The notes beneath the pieces are model-generated. The model saw nothing but the letters and a program-made list of their open reading frames with translations, was not told where the DNA came from and made no database searches. A stretch of DNA of 64,000 nucleotides from Larix kaempferi (lineage: Eukaryota > Streptophyta > Pinopsida > Pinales > Pinaceae): assembly GCA_027924585.1 (NCBI GenBank), contig BSBM01000151.1:14631001-14695000 (forward strand), read 5' to 3'. Position 1 is the first letter of the stretch, and every line of letters begins with the position of its first letter. A program made the position numbers and the translations under genes. Positions 35,751-48,404 of the stretch are shown here, piece after piece.

Positions 35751-36890
35751 TAATGCGATAGAATAATAGTCTCTAATAAACAATACAATAGATAAATAGA
35801 TAGAACCTCAGAAATATCCCTTGTATTAGTGATGTCCAAAAGGGAGAGATATTTTCACTTGCTTATTTGAGGGGCCAACCTCCTATGAGTATAGATCCAA
35901 ATAAAATAGAAATCGTTGATCACATTACACAACCTTCTACTCTATGTATAGTGCCTGAATAGAAAAAACGTAACTACCTTTGGTCACACTATTAAAGAGA
36001 GCCGACCATGTGATTGGTATTAATTAATAAAGAGACTCTTTTACATTGAGTAACTATCAACTAACTATATAATAGGCCTTATTAAAAAAACATGGCCTCG
36101 TACATCAATAAAGTGCTGCTATGTATCCTTAAATTAAAGAGGTTAGGATAGGACCCTAACAAATACGTGTGTATTGGCATAGGGAAAGTGCTTTGATCCC
36201 TTTAGCCTTCCAACATCTTATTTTTGTAAGTAAATAACTACATGACCATAATTTGTTAGATGAATTGAATATTAGTTGGGATTATACTTTATTATTAGTT
36301 TATGGATCATGTGGAGGATTTTTGGGTAAGGGGAATTATGTTTCGTCAAAAACCTCATTCAAAGATTCAGTCAAAAATAACTCAGCCACATCATCTCCCC
36401 ATACATCAGTCCTACAAGATGCATATATAGTGGATAATATAGATTAGTTACCACAGTTAGAAATGTTTCAGTTGCGCATTACTAGAATTAATGATTCTTA
36501 CAAATATAAATCATTTATCTACCACTAAACTTATAACCTATATACGTTCATTCATTCAGCGTGGACAATAGATTTTGAAATATGCATTTTCTCCAAGGTA
36601 TTTATTTATTTATTTCAATGATATTGATGTATATTATAAAGTAATGGAGGAAGGACTATGGTTTCCAAAGTTCAACACAAATATTCTGTTAGTGACCATA
36701 ACCCCAATATGGGTTAGAATTATTAATCCACCCCTTCATTTTTTTAGTATTCCAACTTAGGCCATAGGGCACAAGATGGGTACATACATCAAAATATACA
36801 TTGAATATATGTGTTGAAATATATATTAGAGAGGTTATTTAAGATATAATGACTCTCAAGTGCAATAATTACAAGTGGAAATAACATTTA
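35751..36890. other. No gene seen
   Basis: This is AT-rich flank of the Tat element. The open stretches at 36253-36447 and 36575-36760 carry no motif. Confidence 0.4.
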
Positions 36891-36905
36891 AATAATGAAA
36901 ACACA

Positions 36906-37478
36906 ACTTTATGTTGTTAGAATTGTCCACAAAATGGACATATTTATGAATATTTTCCATTAGCTCACCTTCCTCCTCATGAAAAGAAGGGCTCTAAAGA
37001 AAAATCCAAATTATGTAAATCTTTACAATATTCTAAGTTCATAGTTTTAGAAGATCAGGAGGTGATACACATTCAATATCCAGATTCAAAGAATGCTAAA
37101 GACTCGGTTGCAGAAATGAGGAATTAGAATATTTACTCCAAGGAAAGGAATCAAGAGGTTGGACATCCTAGAGAGATACACTCTATGGGGGCCATAGTAT
37201 GCATGGATTGCATAACTAGGGGAACGAAAATAGTACATGATCCTCTTAAATTAGGAGTAGGTCTCAACGACACCCTTTGGATACCTGACAATAGAGTTGT
37301 ATATGGTTTTAGTCAACCTTTCCCCATTAGGGTGGACAAAGGTCAAGAACACGAAAGAGAAGAAAAAATGATTGCTTGGACTATCTCAAATCCTGATCAT
37401 ATTATTTTGGCGTATTTATGTCAATGCTCTTTGAGCGATACTTTGAACTTGTTCTGTATGAAAATGATGAAGCCTTAA
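36906..37478 (+). pseudogene. Zinc-knuckle protein fragment, probably retroelement gag
   Basis: The frame reads C-C-stop-N-C-P-Q-N-G-H-I-Y-E-Y-F, i.e. C-x2-C-x4-H-x4 with the last Cys replaced by Phe. It is followed by about 170 codons ending at TAA 37476. TAG stops lie inside the knuckle and near 37126. The segment after it (MGAIVCMDCITRGTKIVHDP, GLNDTLWIPDNRVVYGFSQP) is not one I recognise. It is unlike the gags of the other elements here. Confidence 0.45.
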
Positions 37479-39229
37479 GGATCTTGTTTTGAAACCCTAT
37501 GATCAATTATCCTCTCATGCTTAAAAATTTCACAAAAGTTCTTTGTCTTTATTGTGTCTTGAAAACATGAAGATTGTATTTTTTGTTCTTTTTTAATAGA
37601 AATACATTTTTTCTTGGAAAAAAATGTACTTAGTTGGCATAGCTAGAGAATTAAAGATAGATAATATATATGAAAGTGTGTAGACTACAATGAAAAATTG
37701 TATAATGAAATAGATCCCTTTATTTATATTCCAAAAGAGAGAAATCTTCACCAACCTCTTTAAGGGTGCAACCTCCAAAGGACAACTGATCCAATAGGAT
37801 AATAATCCTTAATAAAACATTAAATAGCTTCTCACCTCTATAAACAGTTTCTCACTAGTACCCAAGGCCTAATCACTAGTGGTCCCCCTTTTTATTAAGT
37901 ACCAACTACCTAGCAACACTTATTCCGAGAGGAATACCCCTTTACATTAAAATTAACCACACATCAACTACCTAGCGAGCCTTATTCAAAGAAAATGACC
38001 CTATACATTAAATAACTCTCAAATACCCATATATAATCGTATGTCCCTTTTCAATATGCCGTGACGTTCTATGTGCGATGTCATCATATGTCCTTCCATT
38101 AATTAAATAACTAACAAAGTACCAATACTGAATCTTCCCACACAATCCTGATGCCTTCAATATGTTATGGCGTCCCATGCATGATGTGATCATATGGACT
38201 AAAGGTCCAACTTAGGTACCTACGAAAAATTTTCTTATCATACTCACCAAGAGATATGTGTAGTCATAATGTTTCATCGTATTCACGAATGAAAAATGTA
38301 TGGGCGATCAATATGCATTCAGAAAAGTAGATGACATATATAATCTTCCATCTGAAATTGTTTAGCGTATTCATGAATGAGAAGTGTGTGGGTGAGAATA
38401 CTCACCAATGCGAAATGCACAATTAGAATTTTTTCAACATATTCATGAATGAGAAATGTGTGTGACCAATAGTCAATATGCAAGACCAGAAAAGTAGATG
38501 ATTGTTGAAGTCCCGGATGTGATGCTGGAATATTTTCCAAGGAAAATCAACAGAAGGTCACATCCCAATCTGAAAGGATTCAAACAACCCTACACAAGAG
38601 TGGTTCTATCCCCAAATTGTTTGGTGTGATAGACTCCTACGGATATTAGGCCTTCACTGGCACTTATGTGAATGGATCTGAAAGGATCTGTCTTCATGTG
38701 AGGGAAGATTAAAATGTGTTTTATAACTGAGGGGATAAGTAATGTTAGCTTGAGAAATATCTACTTGAGTTAGATTTGGATTAAAAATATGATTTAAGTT
38801 TGCAGAACAATCAAATCTTGATTATTAATAAGTATTTCACCAATTAATAGACATATGAATTGGATCTGTACCTATTAGCTTAGGATAAAACCAATAATGA
38901 CAATTGACTAATTTTACCCAAATAATTGAAGCATATGTGGGACTGTTCTGTTATGATATGCTAATTGACAAACTAGCATGAATGTAATTATAATTCTTTA
39001 TCATTTGTAGAAATAGATAAAATAAGTTAAACAAATAAATTCATTCAACACATAATAACACCTAAATCGTATGTTAAGATAAATCCAACCTATGGATCGA
39101 TGCAATTATTGAATTTGCAAAATAAAACATAGTTGATTCAATAATGGAAATGAGAAATCATAATCTATCAAAGAAATTTGACAAATTATACAGAAGGGAT
39201 GGCAAAGAGAAACTGACTGTAATTCATTA
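37479..39229. other. No gene seen; short repeats
   Basis: Apart from the repeat at 38277-38470 nothing stands out. The block near 37730-37790 resembles 35815-35870 and may be a remnant of a duplicated or LTR sequence. Confidence 0.4.
38277..38470. repeat. Three-copy repeat, about 82-base period
   Basis: CGTATTCATGAATGAGAAGTG and near copies occur at about 38278, 38361 and 38438. Confidence 0.6.
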
Positions 39230-42200
39230 AGCTTGCAAAAAATTACAATGTCCTCAAAGAAAAAGAGCGTCTCCAATTCTCCTCCGGTGATTTCTTTTCC
39301 CCTTATCTCATTAGGTTGTTCAAGGACATCAGAATGATGCTAAAAAACATTATATGTCTCTTGAATGTCATTACGGGATTCAAATAGCTCAATAAAGAGT
39401 TTCTTATGATCTTCATTTATTCTAAGAACTAGCTCCTAGAACTATTCCTTGGAGAATCTAGAGAAAGAGGAGGTGGCTTCCTTTTCCACTAAATACTTCA
39501 ACTGCTGCTCAAGTATTGTAATATTTTCAGCATAGCACATGTTTAGGACTTGTGCTTCCTGTAGCTGCTACTGGAGAGATGTGTTTTGTGCCTAGAGGTC
39601 TTTCAGCTGACTGTCATGCTCATTTCTCAACTCTTGAAGTTGAGATTGATGTTGTTCTTTGATTTCAGTCCGCTCCTGCCTGAGCTTCTGAAGTTCTTGC
39701 TGCTTGGCCTCAATCTCCTTGTTCAATGAAGTAACTGAGTCATAATTATCCCCTAAAAAGGCCCCCATTGCGACAATAGTCTCAAGTGCTTCTTGTTGCA
39801 CATATGTGGATGTCTTCTTCCAAATGACCTGATTTGGGATAGGACCTTGCATGACAGTCCCTTCCCTTTGTCTTTTAGCTCCTCTTTTCACCATTTCTTT
39901 CTCTGACTTGATGTAAACATATTCACCCAAACAAACTACAACATCCTCCCCAAAATCAGCGACTATGTCAACTGTGGAAGTGGACACATCAGAAGTTGCA
40001 ACCAAAGGGGTAGTTTGGGAGACATCAGAATTTGGAATAGGGATGGAGATTTGAGTGGTGGGGATGGAAGAAGATATAATGTTGGAAACAGATGGCAAGG
40101 TGAAGGAAGTGGAAGGTGGAGAAATGATCTTTGGGAGTGGAAAAAAGATGGGAATCACAAGTAGTTCTATAGATGTGGTGGGAACTTGATTTTCAACATC
40201 TTGTGTAAGTGTGACAGAAATTGAGATCACAACTGGCTCTTGTGAAGTCACTACAGGGGTTAACAATGGTTCATTTGATGTGAGTACAGGAGTTATGATA
40301 TCAGACAAAGAGATGGAATGTGAAATGATTGGAACCTCCAATGATATAGAAGATGTTGCAGCTATTGCAACAGTAACCTCTACAAAGTGAAAATTAGGAA
40401 AAGAAGCATCAAAATTTAAGTTCTCCAAGGGATCAGAAGAGACCGAAGTAACATAAATTACCTCAGCTAGGGTGCTCAGAAAAACAATAGGACATGAAAA
40501 TTTAGAGGGAAGAGTTTCATCATCCTCCTCATCACTGTCTGATATATGGAGCATGGTTACCTTGGGCATAGGACCCTCAACTGTTTGCTTCTTTGTTGTA
40601 TTTGCTGCAGCAACAACTTGAGTTTCAACTGCTGAGGTCAATACTGCCAATTCTATTTTCATCTCAGTAGCCGACTAGATCAGAGCATTGAGGTTTTCCG
40701 AAGGCCTAGGATGCAGTGTATATTCAACAAGTTCCTTGCCCTTGTCATCGGCATGGTGAGTAAGCATAAAGGGGGTGCTTACTTTCTGGGCTTCTTTCTC
40801 AGCCCTATCCTTCTGAACCTTATCATCAAGTGATAGTTCAAACTTTTGGTATTGCAGGACTTGAGTCTTGAGCTCTTGTTGAAATTGAAAGATGAAGCTT
40901 TGATCTTCTAGGGAGGAGGCTTTGTTCATGACTTCAGAAAATGAGTCAACACTGTGATAGATGGAGTCATCAGGTTTTGTCAGGTGAGAATACTCACTTT
41001 TCATGTGCTCTTGTGCAAAGCGATTTACCAAAAATGACTTAGGATCGTGCATCCTATTCAGAGCTTTCCCAAGCTTAAGGGAAACAACTTTCTTTCCATG
41101 TATTCCCACATGGGTTGAGTTCTGAATTTTCAAAGGTCCAAGATGAAGTGGGAACATGGGCCACCCTCTTATTTTGGCTCCTGTGAGTTTGGGAAATACA
41201 CCATCTGTAACTGTCTGATAAGAAATCTCTTCCAACAGTAGTCTGTCTGGCACAATTACGGGAAACAGATGTGATATGTTGCTGCCCCAAATCCTGACAG
41301 AGTAGAAATATTCTCCTACATACCAGTCACCCATAGTAGAGACCAGTGCCTTGGCATGCTCAGAGAAGGTGGGAGTGTTTTCCTTGAAGACCATTAGGTG
41401 AATTGTACCAATAAAATGATAAAAAATATCATAAATCAAAGGCATGAAATTTCCTTCCCATAATGCAAAGTAGTAAATATGCACAGGAGGTGTGGAAAAA
41501 GTCCAGTTCCATCCCATGGAAGAAAACTGGAAAGTAGAGCAAAAGATATCCATGATATATGCCGAATAGAAGAATGGAGGCCTTCTGGAAGTTGGGGTAT
41601 TCTGGTATTTCTCAATTGCTACCTTGATCTCCACTAATAGAATTTGAGCGTAATAGAAGGACTCTCCTGTGGTGAGTACATGGTGGGAAAGGGGTGCCCA
41701 TTCAGCCTTAAATATTGAGCAATCTAGAAACCCATATAACCTGCAAAGCATGGCTGCCAGTAAGGATAACGACTCTTTGAACCAAGAGACAAAGTAGGAT
41801 TTTTTAGCCTTGGGCGTGAGGCTTGCAGGGTTATTCATCCATGATTTTAGCATTTCATTGAAGTTGAATTTATTGTTGGCGGAGTCCAGGAATTTGGCAT
41901 TCAGCAATTGGTCGGGTTTTCTTAGGGAATAATCCCTAGCGAACGCTTCAGGCCAGAAGGAGGTTAAATCTGCCCCGTACTTGTCATTTAAAGAGCAGTC
42001 CTGAGGGCTAGAATGGTCAATTATCCATTTGATGGCATTGATATAAGGAATGAGGGTCAATTATCCATTTGATGGCATTGATATAAGGAATGAGGGTCAA
42101 TTATCCATTTGATGGCATCGATATATTTGAATTATCCATGTAATTCAGACTGGATTATGTTCTTATAAAAGGATTGGTTTTGCTGGATTTCCGAAAGATC

Positions 42201-42345
42201 ATCATTGTCGAAGTTGGAATAAATACGTGACCAATCCAGGTGAAGAGTCTCAAACACTCTGCCACTGGTATCGGAAAGGATGTCGTTGTTTGGGTCTTTG
42301 TTCTTGAGTTCCCTTAAGGCAGTTTTTGAACGGGTGATTCTCGAC
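39230..42345 (-). pseudogene. Broken gene of about 1000 codons, family not recognised
   Basis: Three open pieces belong to one protein. Piece 1 (about 42345-42132) starts near LSRITRSKTALREL, with no ATG found. Piece 2 (42060-40675, 461 codons) is aromatic-rich and globular, with SFWPEAFARDYSLRKPDQ, FFYSAYIMDIFCSTFQFSSM and GDWYVGEYFYSVRIWG. Piece 3 (40662-39592, 356 codons) is Ser/Thr/Val/Pro-rich, then has a short basic patch and a Gln/Glu/Leu coiled coil. The frame continues past 39592 as further coiled coil to about 39240. Pieces 2 and 3 share a frame, split by one TAG. An 80-base tandem duplication shifts piece 1. Stops at 40675, 39592, 39568, 39442, 39436 and 39340 are all TAG; the one at 42132 is TAA. 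It could be an extra retroelement gene or a host gene. No catalytic motif is visible. Confidence 0.65.
42016..42122. repeat. 40-base tandem duplication, 2.7 copies
   Basis: A 40-base unit starting GTCAATTATCCATTTGATGG occurs at 42016 and 42056, and partly at 42096. The two extra units add 80 bases to the coding frame of the unrecognised gene. Confidence 0.9.
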
Positions 42346-42689
42346 AAGTTTGGAAAAACTTTGAAGAAATATGATAAATAAGCAAAAACGATCAATATAA
42401 ATGATTTAACCCATTGAACTATCAGAAAATAATAACGAAAGTGTCGAAAAACAAAACTGAGATAAAGAAGAATGTAAATTGGTAGGACTAGGAAGAAATC
42501 TGCAGTAAAATATTCACCTAAGTGGAATTTGCAAATTCGAAAAATGGTAGAAAAATCGTAGAAATTTGAAATATTTAAGAAATGGTGGAAAAAATATGAA
42601 TCATATAATTGAAATGAAATCAATGGATAAGATTAAACGATGAAAAGCGGAAAAGGAAATGCGGGTGGGAATTTCGTAAATTTGATTTT

Positions 42690-43170
42690 TGGTTTCCGCA
42701 ATCTGCAATGCATGTTGCAGGTTGCGAAAATGCAAGTTGAACTTTTCAGTGTTTTGGTGTTTCCGCAATCCGCAATCAGCAATGGAAAGACGGAGCGGCG
42801 AAAATATAAGGGAAGAATTAGCCTTCCGCAATCTGCAATGCGGATTGCGGGTTGCAGGTTACATTTCGCCTTCGCTTATTACTGTTGCAAAAACATAAAT
42901 GTTTATTCTTAATGACAAAGTGTTTTCCGCATTCCGCAATCCACATTTGCGGGTTGCGGATTGTGGAAAGGAAAATTCCATTTTGTCAAACTAAATTCAT
43001 TCCGCATTCCGCAATCCACATTTGTGGGTTGCAGAAGCAATTTTTTTTATTGAAAAAAGGTTTCCTGGAATCCGCAATCTACATTTGCGGGTTGTAGATT
43101 GCGGAAAGAAGAAGTTTATTTTTTGAAAATTTTCAACATCCGCAATCCGCATTGTGGATTGCGGATCAAA
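42690..43170. repeat. Array of about seven imperfect palindromes
   Basis: CCGCAATCCRCA half-sites face TGYGGRTTGCGG half-sites across short loops at about 42700, 42763, 42830, 42935, 43003, 43073 and 43138, separated by 20-40 bases of other sequence. Each unit could fold as a stem-loop. The array lies 0.3-0.8 kb upstream (on -) of the unrecognised gene. Confidence 0.75.
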
Positions 43171-43489
43171 GGTTGCGGAAACGATGAAATAGTGAGTTTT
43201 CTGCAATTTTCAAAACATACAAAATAAAGGTTTTTTTTAGCAAAATTTATGAAATCCAAAGCATGGAAATAAGAAACAAAAGGACAACAATAAAAAAACC
43301 CCAAAATGAATAGAGAAATTCTAAGTTACTTTCAAAAATGATAGTGGGGCCCCAATTTTTATTAATAAAAATGGGATATGTTGTGCCCACAATAATCACA
43401 TATTTAATCTTGCATATTAAATGAACATGAAATATATAGTCATGGATCTGAAATATGCAATCATAAAATCAGATGAAATATATAACTTT

Positions 43490-44375
43490 GGAGAGTAATT
43501 GACTATTACATAACATTACATTATTTTAGCTTGTTGTAGTATAAAGTATCTTTATCATATTGGACTATAAAATACTTCATTAGTTTCCATGCATCTTATT
43601 CAATGCAATGACACGCACATTAATCAATTCTATATGGATGCATGTTTATCATATTGAACTATAAAGTACCTTGCTAGTTTTAATGCAATGACATGCACAT
43701 TAATCAATTCTATATTGATGCATCTTTATCATATTAGTGTGGATGCATCTTTATCATGTTGGACTATAAAATAGAGTAATTGACTATTACATAACATTAC
43801 AATATTTTAGCATGTTGTAGTATAAAGTATCTTTATCATATTGGACTATAAAATACTTCACTAGTTTCCATGCATCTTATTCAATGCAATGACATGCACA
43901 TTAATCAATTCTATATGGATGCATGTTTATCATATTGAACTATAAAGTACCTTGCTAGTTTGAATGCAATGACATGCACATTAATCAATTCTATATTGAT
44001 GCATCTTTATCATGTTGGACTATAAAATACCTTGCTAGTCTCCATGCATCTTTATCATACTAGAATATAAAGTACGTTACTAGTATCAATGCAATGACAT
44101 GCACATTAATCAATTCTATATTGATGCATATTTATCATATTACTTAATCTCATTGCATATTTATCATATTGGACTCTAAGATACCTAGCTAGTCTCCATT
44201 AATCTTTATCATACTAGACTATAAAGAACCTTGCTAGCTTCAATGCAATGACTTGCACATTAATCAATTCTGTCTTGATGCATCTTTGTCATATTAGTCT
44301 TGATATAAATTTATCATATTGAACTATAAAGTACCTTTCTAGTTTCAATGCAATGACATGCACATTAATCAATTC
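43490..44375. repeat. Tandem array, about 80-base units with 281-base higher-order copy
   Basis: The words GCAATGACATGCACATTAAT, TTTATCATATTGGACTATAAA and TACCTTGCTAGT recur in the same order at least six times. A longer block starting GAGTAATTGACTATTACATA occurs at 43492 and again about 281 bases later, so part of the array was duplicated as a unit. Confidence 0.85.
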
Positions 44376-45064
44376 TATACAAGAATCAATGAAACCATCA
44401 CAATGCTACATCACTTACTAAAACTAGACTTGCCAAAAATAAAAGTAACCCATCCTAAGAAATAAGAGTCTTGAAAGGTTAATGTTAAGATAACAATCAC
44501 ATTAGCACCAACTCACATGTCATTGAAAATGGTATTATTATACTTTTCTACCTCTAAGGAACCAAAATATGGTCTCTCTTCTAACATGCAATCCATGTAG
44601 CCTTGACCGCTAAAAATAATAGTTTAAAAAAAAACCTTGCATGTCGGCGTCAACTATAAATAATTAAGCATTTATGGTATGTTCATCGTGATAGAATTAT
44701 TTTATGAAAAAAATATGATTGTCAATGGCATTGCACTTTGCACTTCTTTGTTAGGGCTTGCACATGGAGTTTGAATGAGCCCCCTCTACTAATGTACTTT
44801 TATGCCAATTGGTTTTAATGAATTTATCCATCTAAGTACATTTATGTCTATGGATTAAAAATTTTAAAATATCTATGAATTTAAAATTTCCAACCCTATC
44901 CATTTATGTATATTTATGTCTCTGAATTCAAATTTTAAACTTGTTTTTCTATCTTGTTTCATACTTTTTGTGGATGAAACCTTATCCCAGGTACTGTTTT
45001 TGTGTCCATGTATGAAACACTAAGTATCAATCAATGATCATAACATTATTATTAATTGTCCATC
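44376..45064. other. No gene seen
   Basis: This is AT-rich sequence between the tandem array and the truncated chromovirus. Confidence 0.4.
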
Positions 45065-47135
45065 ATTTAGAATTTCTTGGATCTGAATAAAGTGGAAGCT
45101 ATAAAGAATTAGTTACACCCCAACACTCTCAAAAGCTTCAAATTTTTTCTTATCCTTACAAGCTATTACAATAAGTTTGTGGGAAAATATGGGAATATTG
45201 TATCTCTTATGACATTATTTCTCAAAAGGAATGCATTTTCGTGGAATGAAATAATGAAGCATGCTTTCTCATCCCTCAAGGACTTCATATGTACTACACA
45301 TGTTGTGCCCATGCTAGATTTTAGTAAGACATTCATCTTAAAAAGTGATGCCTCTTTCCTTGGACTTGGAGCCATCTTATCCCAGGATAGACCTCTCTTG
45401 GTCTTCACTAGTAAGCAAATATGTGATAGAAACTTTGGAAAATCCACCTATGAAAAATAAATTATGGCTATCCTTCAGGAAATTGAGACATGGAACCCCT
45501 ATATAATCGAGCAACATTTCAAGATCAAGAGACCATCAAGAAATGACTGTGACTAAGATATTGAACTATGATTATGAAATAATCTATAAGAAGGATCGCA
45601 AAATGTGGTGGTTGATGTCTTCTCTAAGCAATTTGAAGATGAAGGTTCATTCTTTTCCTTATCCTTGCTAGTCCCAGCATGGCTCAATGAAGCATGATAG
45701 GAATCGTTGGCCCAGGACATAGTTCACCAACTCATCAAATGGATTCAAGAAAACTTGATTCCTCCACCTAGGTATATAAGGAACCAAAATATTTTGAGGT
45801 ATAAGGACAACATATTTCTGTCATCAAATTCAACATTGAAGCCAATAGTCTTTGCGGAATTATATTCATCACACACACCAGGTCACTTAGGATTTAATAA
45901 AACTAATGAAAGAATTAAGCGCTATTTATTTTGGGAAGAAATGAAAAACAATATTCATAACTTCAGTATTTCTTGTGACATTTTCCAATGGCATAAAGGT
46001 GAAACATTGAAGTTACCAGGGGCTTTCCAGCCACTCCCCATTCCTAATCATATATATGGATGGACATATCTATAGATTTCATTTTGTGGATTCCTAAGGA
46101 AGGAAATAAAACAATAATTATGGTCATAGTATATTGTATGATCAAATATGCCCATTTTGTGTGCCTTACAACCCACATTACCATCCTCTTTGGTGGGCCA
46201 AGTTTTCCTGGATCAAATTTTCAAACTCCATGGCATGCCTACTTCTATTCTCTCTAATCATGAAATAACTTTTAGAAACAAGTTTTGGAAATATATATTC
46301 AAGATTCAAGGAACTTGGTTGAATCTAAACACAACATACTATCACCAAATAGATGGTCACACCGAAGCGGTCAATAAGTGCCTAGAAAACTACTTACGCT
46401 ACTTTGCATCCTATAAGAGAAACCACTAGGAATGATGGCTCTCTATAGTTGAATGGTGGTATAATACTGCTTATAATGGTTCCACAAAGATGATACCATC
46501 TGAATAAATGTATGACAAAACACCCTTATCAATTATTTCCTATGTATTAGGTACCTTCATGGTTCAGGTAGTGGACGACGCACTCCACACAAGGGTTGAA
46601 ATTCTCTGCATCCCTAAAGAAAATATGATTCTCTCCCAAAATAGAATGAAGAAATGTGATGATCATAATTTCTCTAAGTGCTCCTTTGAAGTTGGGGTTC
46701 ATGTGTTTCTTTGACTACAACCATATAAGAATACCTCTCTGCTGACCCATCCTCATTAGAAGCTCGCTCTAAATTCCTATGGACCCTACACCATTCTATA
46801 AAAATTTGGAAAAGTCACCTATAGTATTTCTCTACCATACCACTCTAAGATTCATCATGTTTTCCATGTCTCTTGCCTCAAAAAAATGGTGGGATCCAAT
46901 TGAAAAGTACATACTAGTTTACTAGAATTGGATGAGAAAGGATCCATTTTAGCTTTAGCTGACTGGAATATTGGCTTCCAGTTAAATACAATTGTGTGTG
47001 TGCACCACCAAGAAAGTTTTGATCCAGTGGAAATACATGCTTCTAGACGATTCCACTTGGAAACTAACTGACATTTTACAACAATTTCCACACCTTCTGT
47101 GTTGAGGTAAATGTTGCTTTTGAAGGGGGAGAGCA
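45065..47135 (+). pseudogene. pol: Chromovirus RT end, RNase H and integrase (broken)
   Basis: RT ends with YYNKFVGKYGNIVSL (about 45165), then RNase H with AFSWNEIMKHAFSSLKDF and ILKSDASFLGLGAILSQD (about 45335; the Asp of D-A-S is kept). FTSKQICDRNFGKSTYEK follows, then a stop. Integrase starts near 45850: the zinc region is degenerate (CDIFQWHKGE, last Cys lost). The first Asp is kept in DISIDFI (about 46065), the second block is SNHEITF with the Asp replaced by Asn, and Glu is kept in DGHTEAVNK (about 46365). The HVFHVSCLKKMVGSN block (about 46850) introduces the usual C-terminal region, where the chromodomain of relatives would follow but is too eroded to assign. Confidence 0.82.
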
Positions 47136-47486
47136 TGTTAGGGTCCTACCCTAGATTCCTTACTGTAGTAAGTACTCATGCATATTATAAGGTCATAACA
47201 TTGTAATAAGGTTGAATTAGTTATTGTTCAACTATCAATGTAAGAAATTTCCCTTTAGTACTTAAGATCCATTAGGATATAGTATTTGACCATGTCAAGT
47301 AGTTAGGGTTTTGGGAAATTGAAGTCTATTTAAAGAAGCTTCAAGGATATGATATGTTTTGTGAATAATATTGTAACATACCTATGCTCAAGTGAATGGC
47401 GACCCTACCATAAGAGGCATGTGACAATTGTTCTCATAATGAAAAAGCTATTTTCCACGGGGGGTTCACTTAGTGAATTTGTTACA
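47136..47486 (+). repeat. Chromovirus 3' LTR
   Basis: The purine tract AAGGGGGAGAGCA ends at 47135. The LTR begins TGTTAGGGTCC and ends GAATTTGTTACA, about 350 bases, with a TATA-like TATTTAAAG near 47328. No second copy is in the window. Confidence 0.72.
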
Positions 47487-48404
47487 TAGCATGATCGTTC
47501 GCATGATATTAAAGAATATCCCTAATTTCACTAAATATTGGAAAATTCCTCTTAAAATTTTATTGTTGAACCCCCCTCCCAATATGCCTTTCTAATTAAG
47601 AAAACCCCTAGTTTCACCATATATTATATGTATCCATTTTTATCAACCCATTTTTAATACCCCCTTTATATCATATTATCAAGTTGTAACAAATAGGATC
47701 CCTAACACATGTTAGTATAAGCAAACATGATGCTAAATAAGATAATAGTATAATTCTAATAATGATCCAACCAGGATCGCAGGGGTGACTAATCAATTTG
47801 TAACGTTGGATGGTGGAAGACCCAATGAAATAGTATTGGGAAGGAAAATGCATAAAAGGAAACCCAGTCAAGAGATCAACATAACAAAGAATGTAAAAGG
47901 TTGATCGTTTAATAGTTAGTGCAATGCTTATAAAAGAGAAGAATTGCAAATGTTTCACACCACAGTCTCCCAATATACCAATTTTATATCATGTAAATAT
48001 AAGTATAGACATAAAGAGCTCATGTTTTCTATAATCTTAATAAAGTAAACTCCATAAAAATTCAAAAAACTGATGTGTTAATTTTCTGTGATTATATGTA
48101 TCAGTGCTTTCTTTATAAATTCTGCAGACATTTACTTCCAGAAAATTACAGTGGTGTTTTCTACATTTTATAAATATCAGTTTGTTTAGAAATAATTAAT
48201 TTTCATTTCTGAAAATCATATGAATTATTTTCTATATCATACAGTTGTAGAGTAGATCCCAACATATAGCATATCGATATCAATTTCTTTTAGAAATAAT
48301 GCATAGTAATAAATGAAATTCATTCACTATCATATAGAAAAAGAAATGCATTCTTTTCTTGACGAATGAAGTTATGTTTTTCATCTTACAACATATAGTA
48401 AAAC

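Larger units (their letters stand above)
45065..47486 (+). mobile_element. Chromovirus-like Ty3/gypsy element, 5' truncated
   Basis: The copy begins inside RT (about 45065) and runs through RNase H and integrase to a purine tract and 3' LTR. No 5' LTR, primer site, gag or protease is present upstream, so the left half was deleted. Many frame changes and stops show age. Confidence 0.8.

Noticed and set aside
14660-35755. 5-base target duplication of the Tat element (GACAT on both sides)
   Set aside because: GACAT occurs near both edges but does not sit flush with the LTR ends on both sides, so it was not claimed.
39340-40677. TAG read as an amino acid (alternative code or programmed readthrough) in the unrecognised gene
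   Set aside because: Neighbouring pseudogenes carry TAA, TGA and TAG alike, and the gene also has a frameshifting duplication. Decay is simpler.
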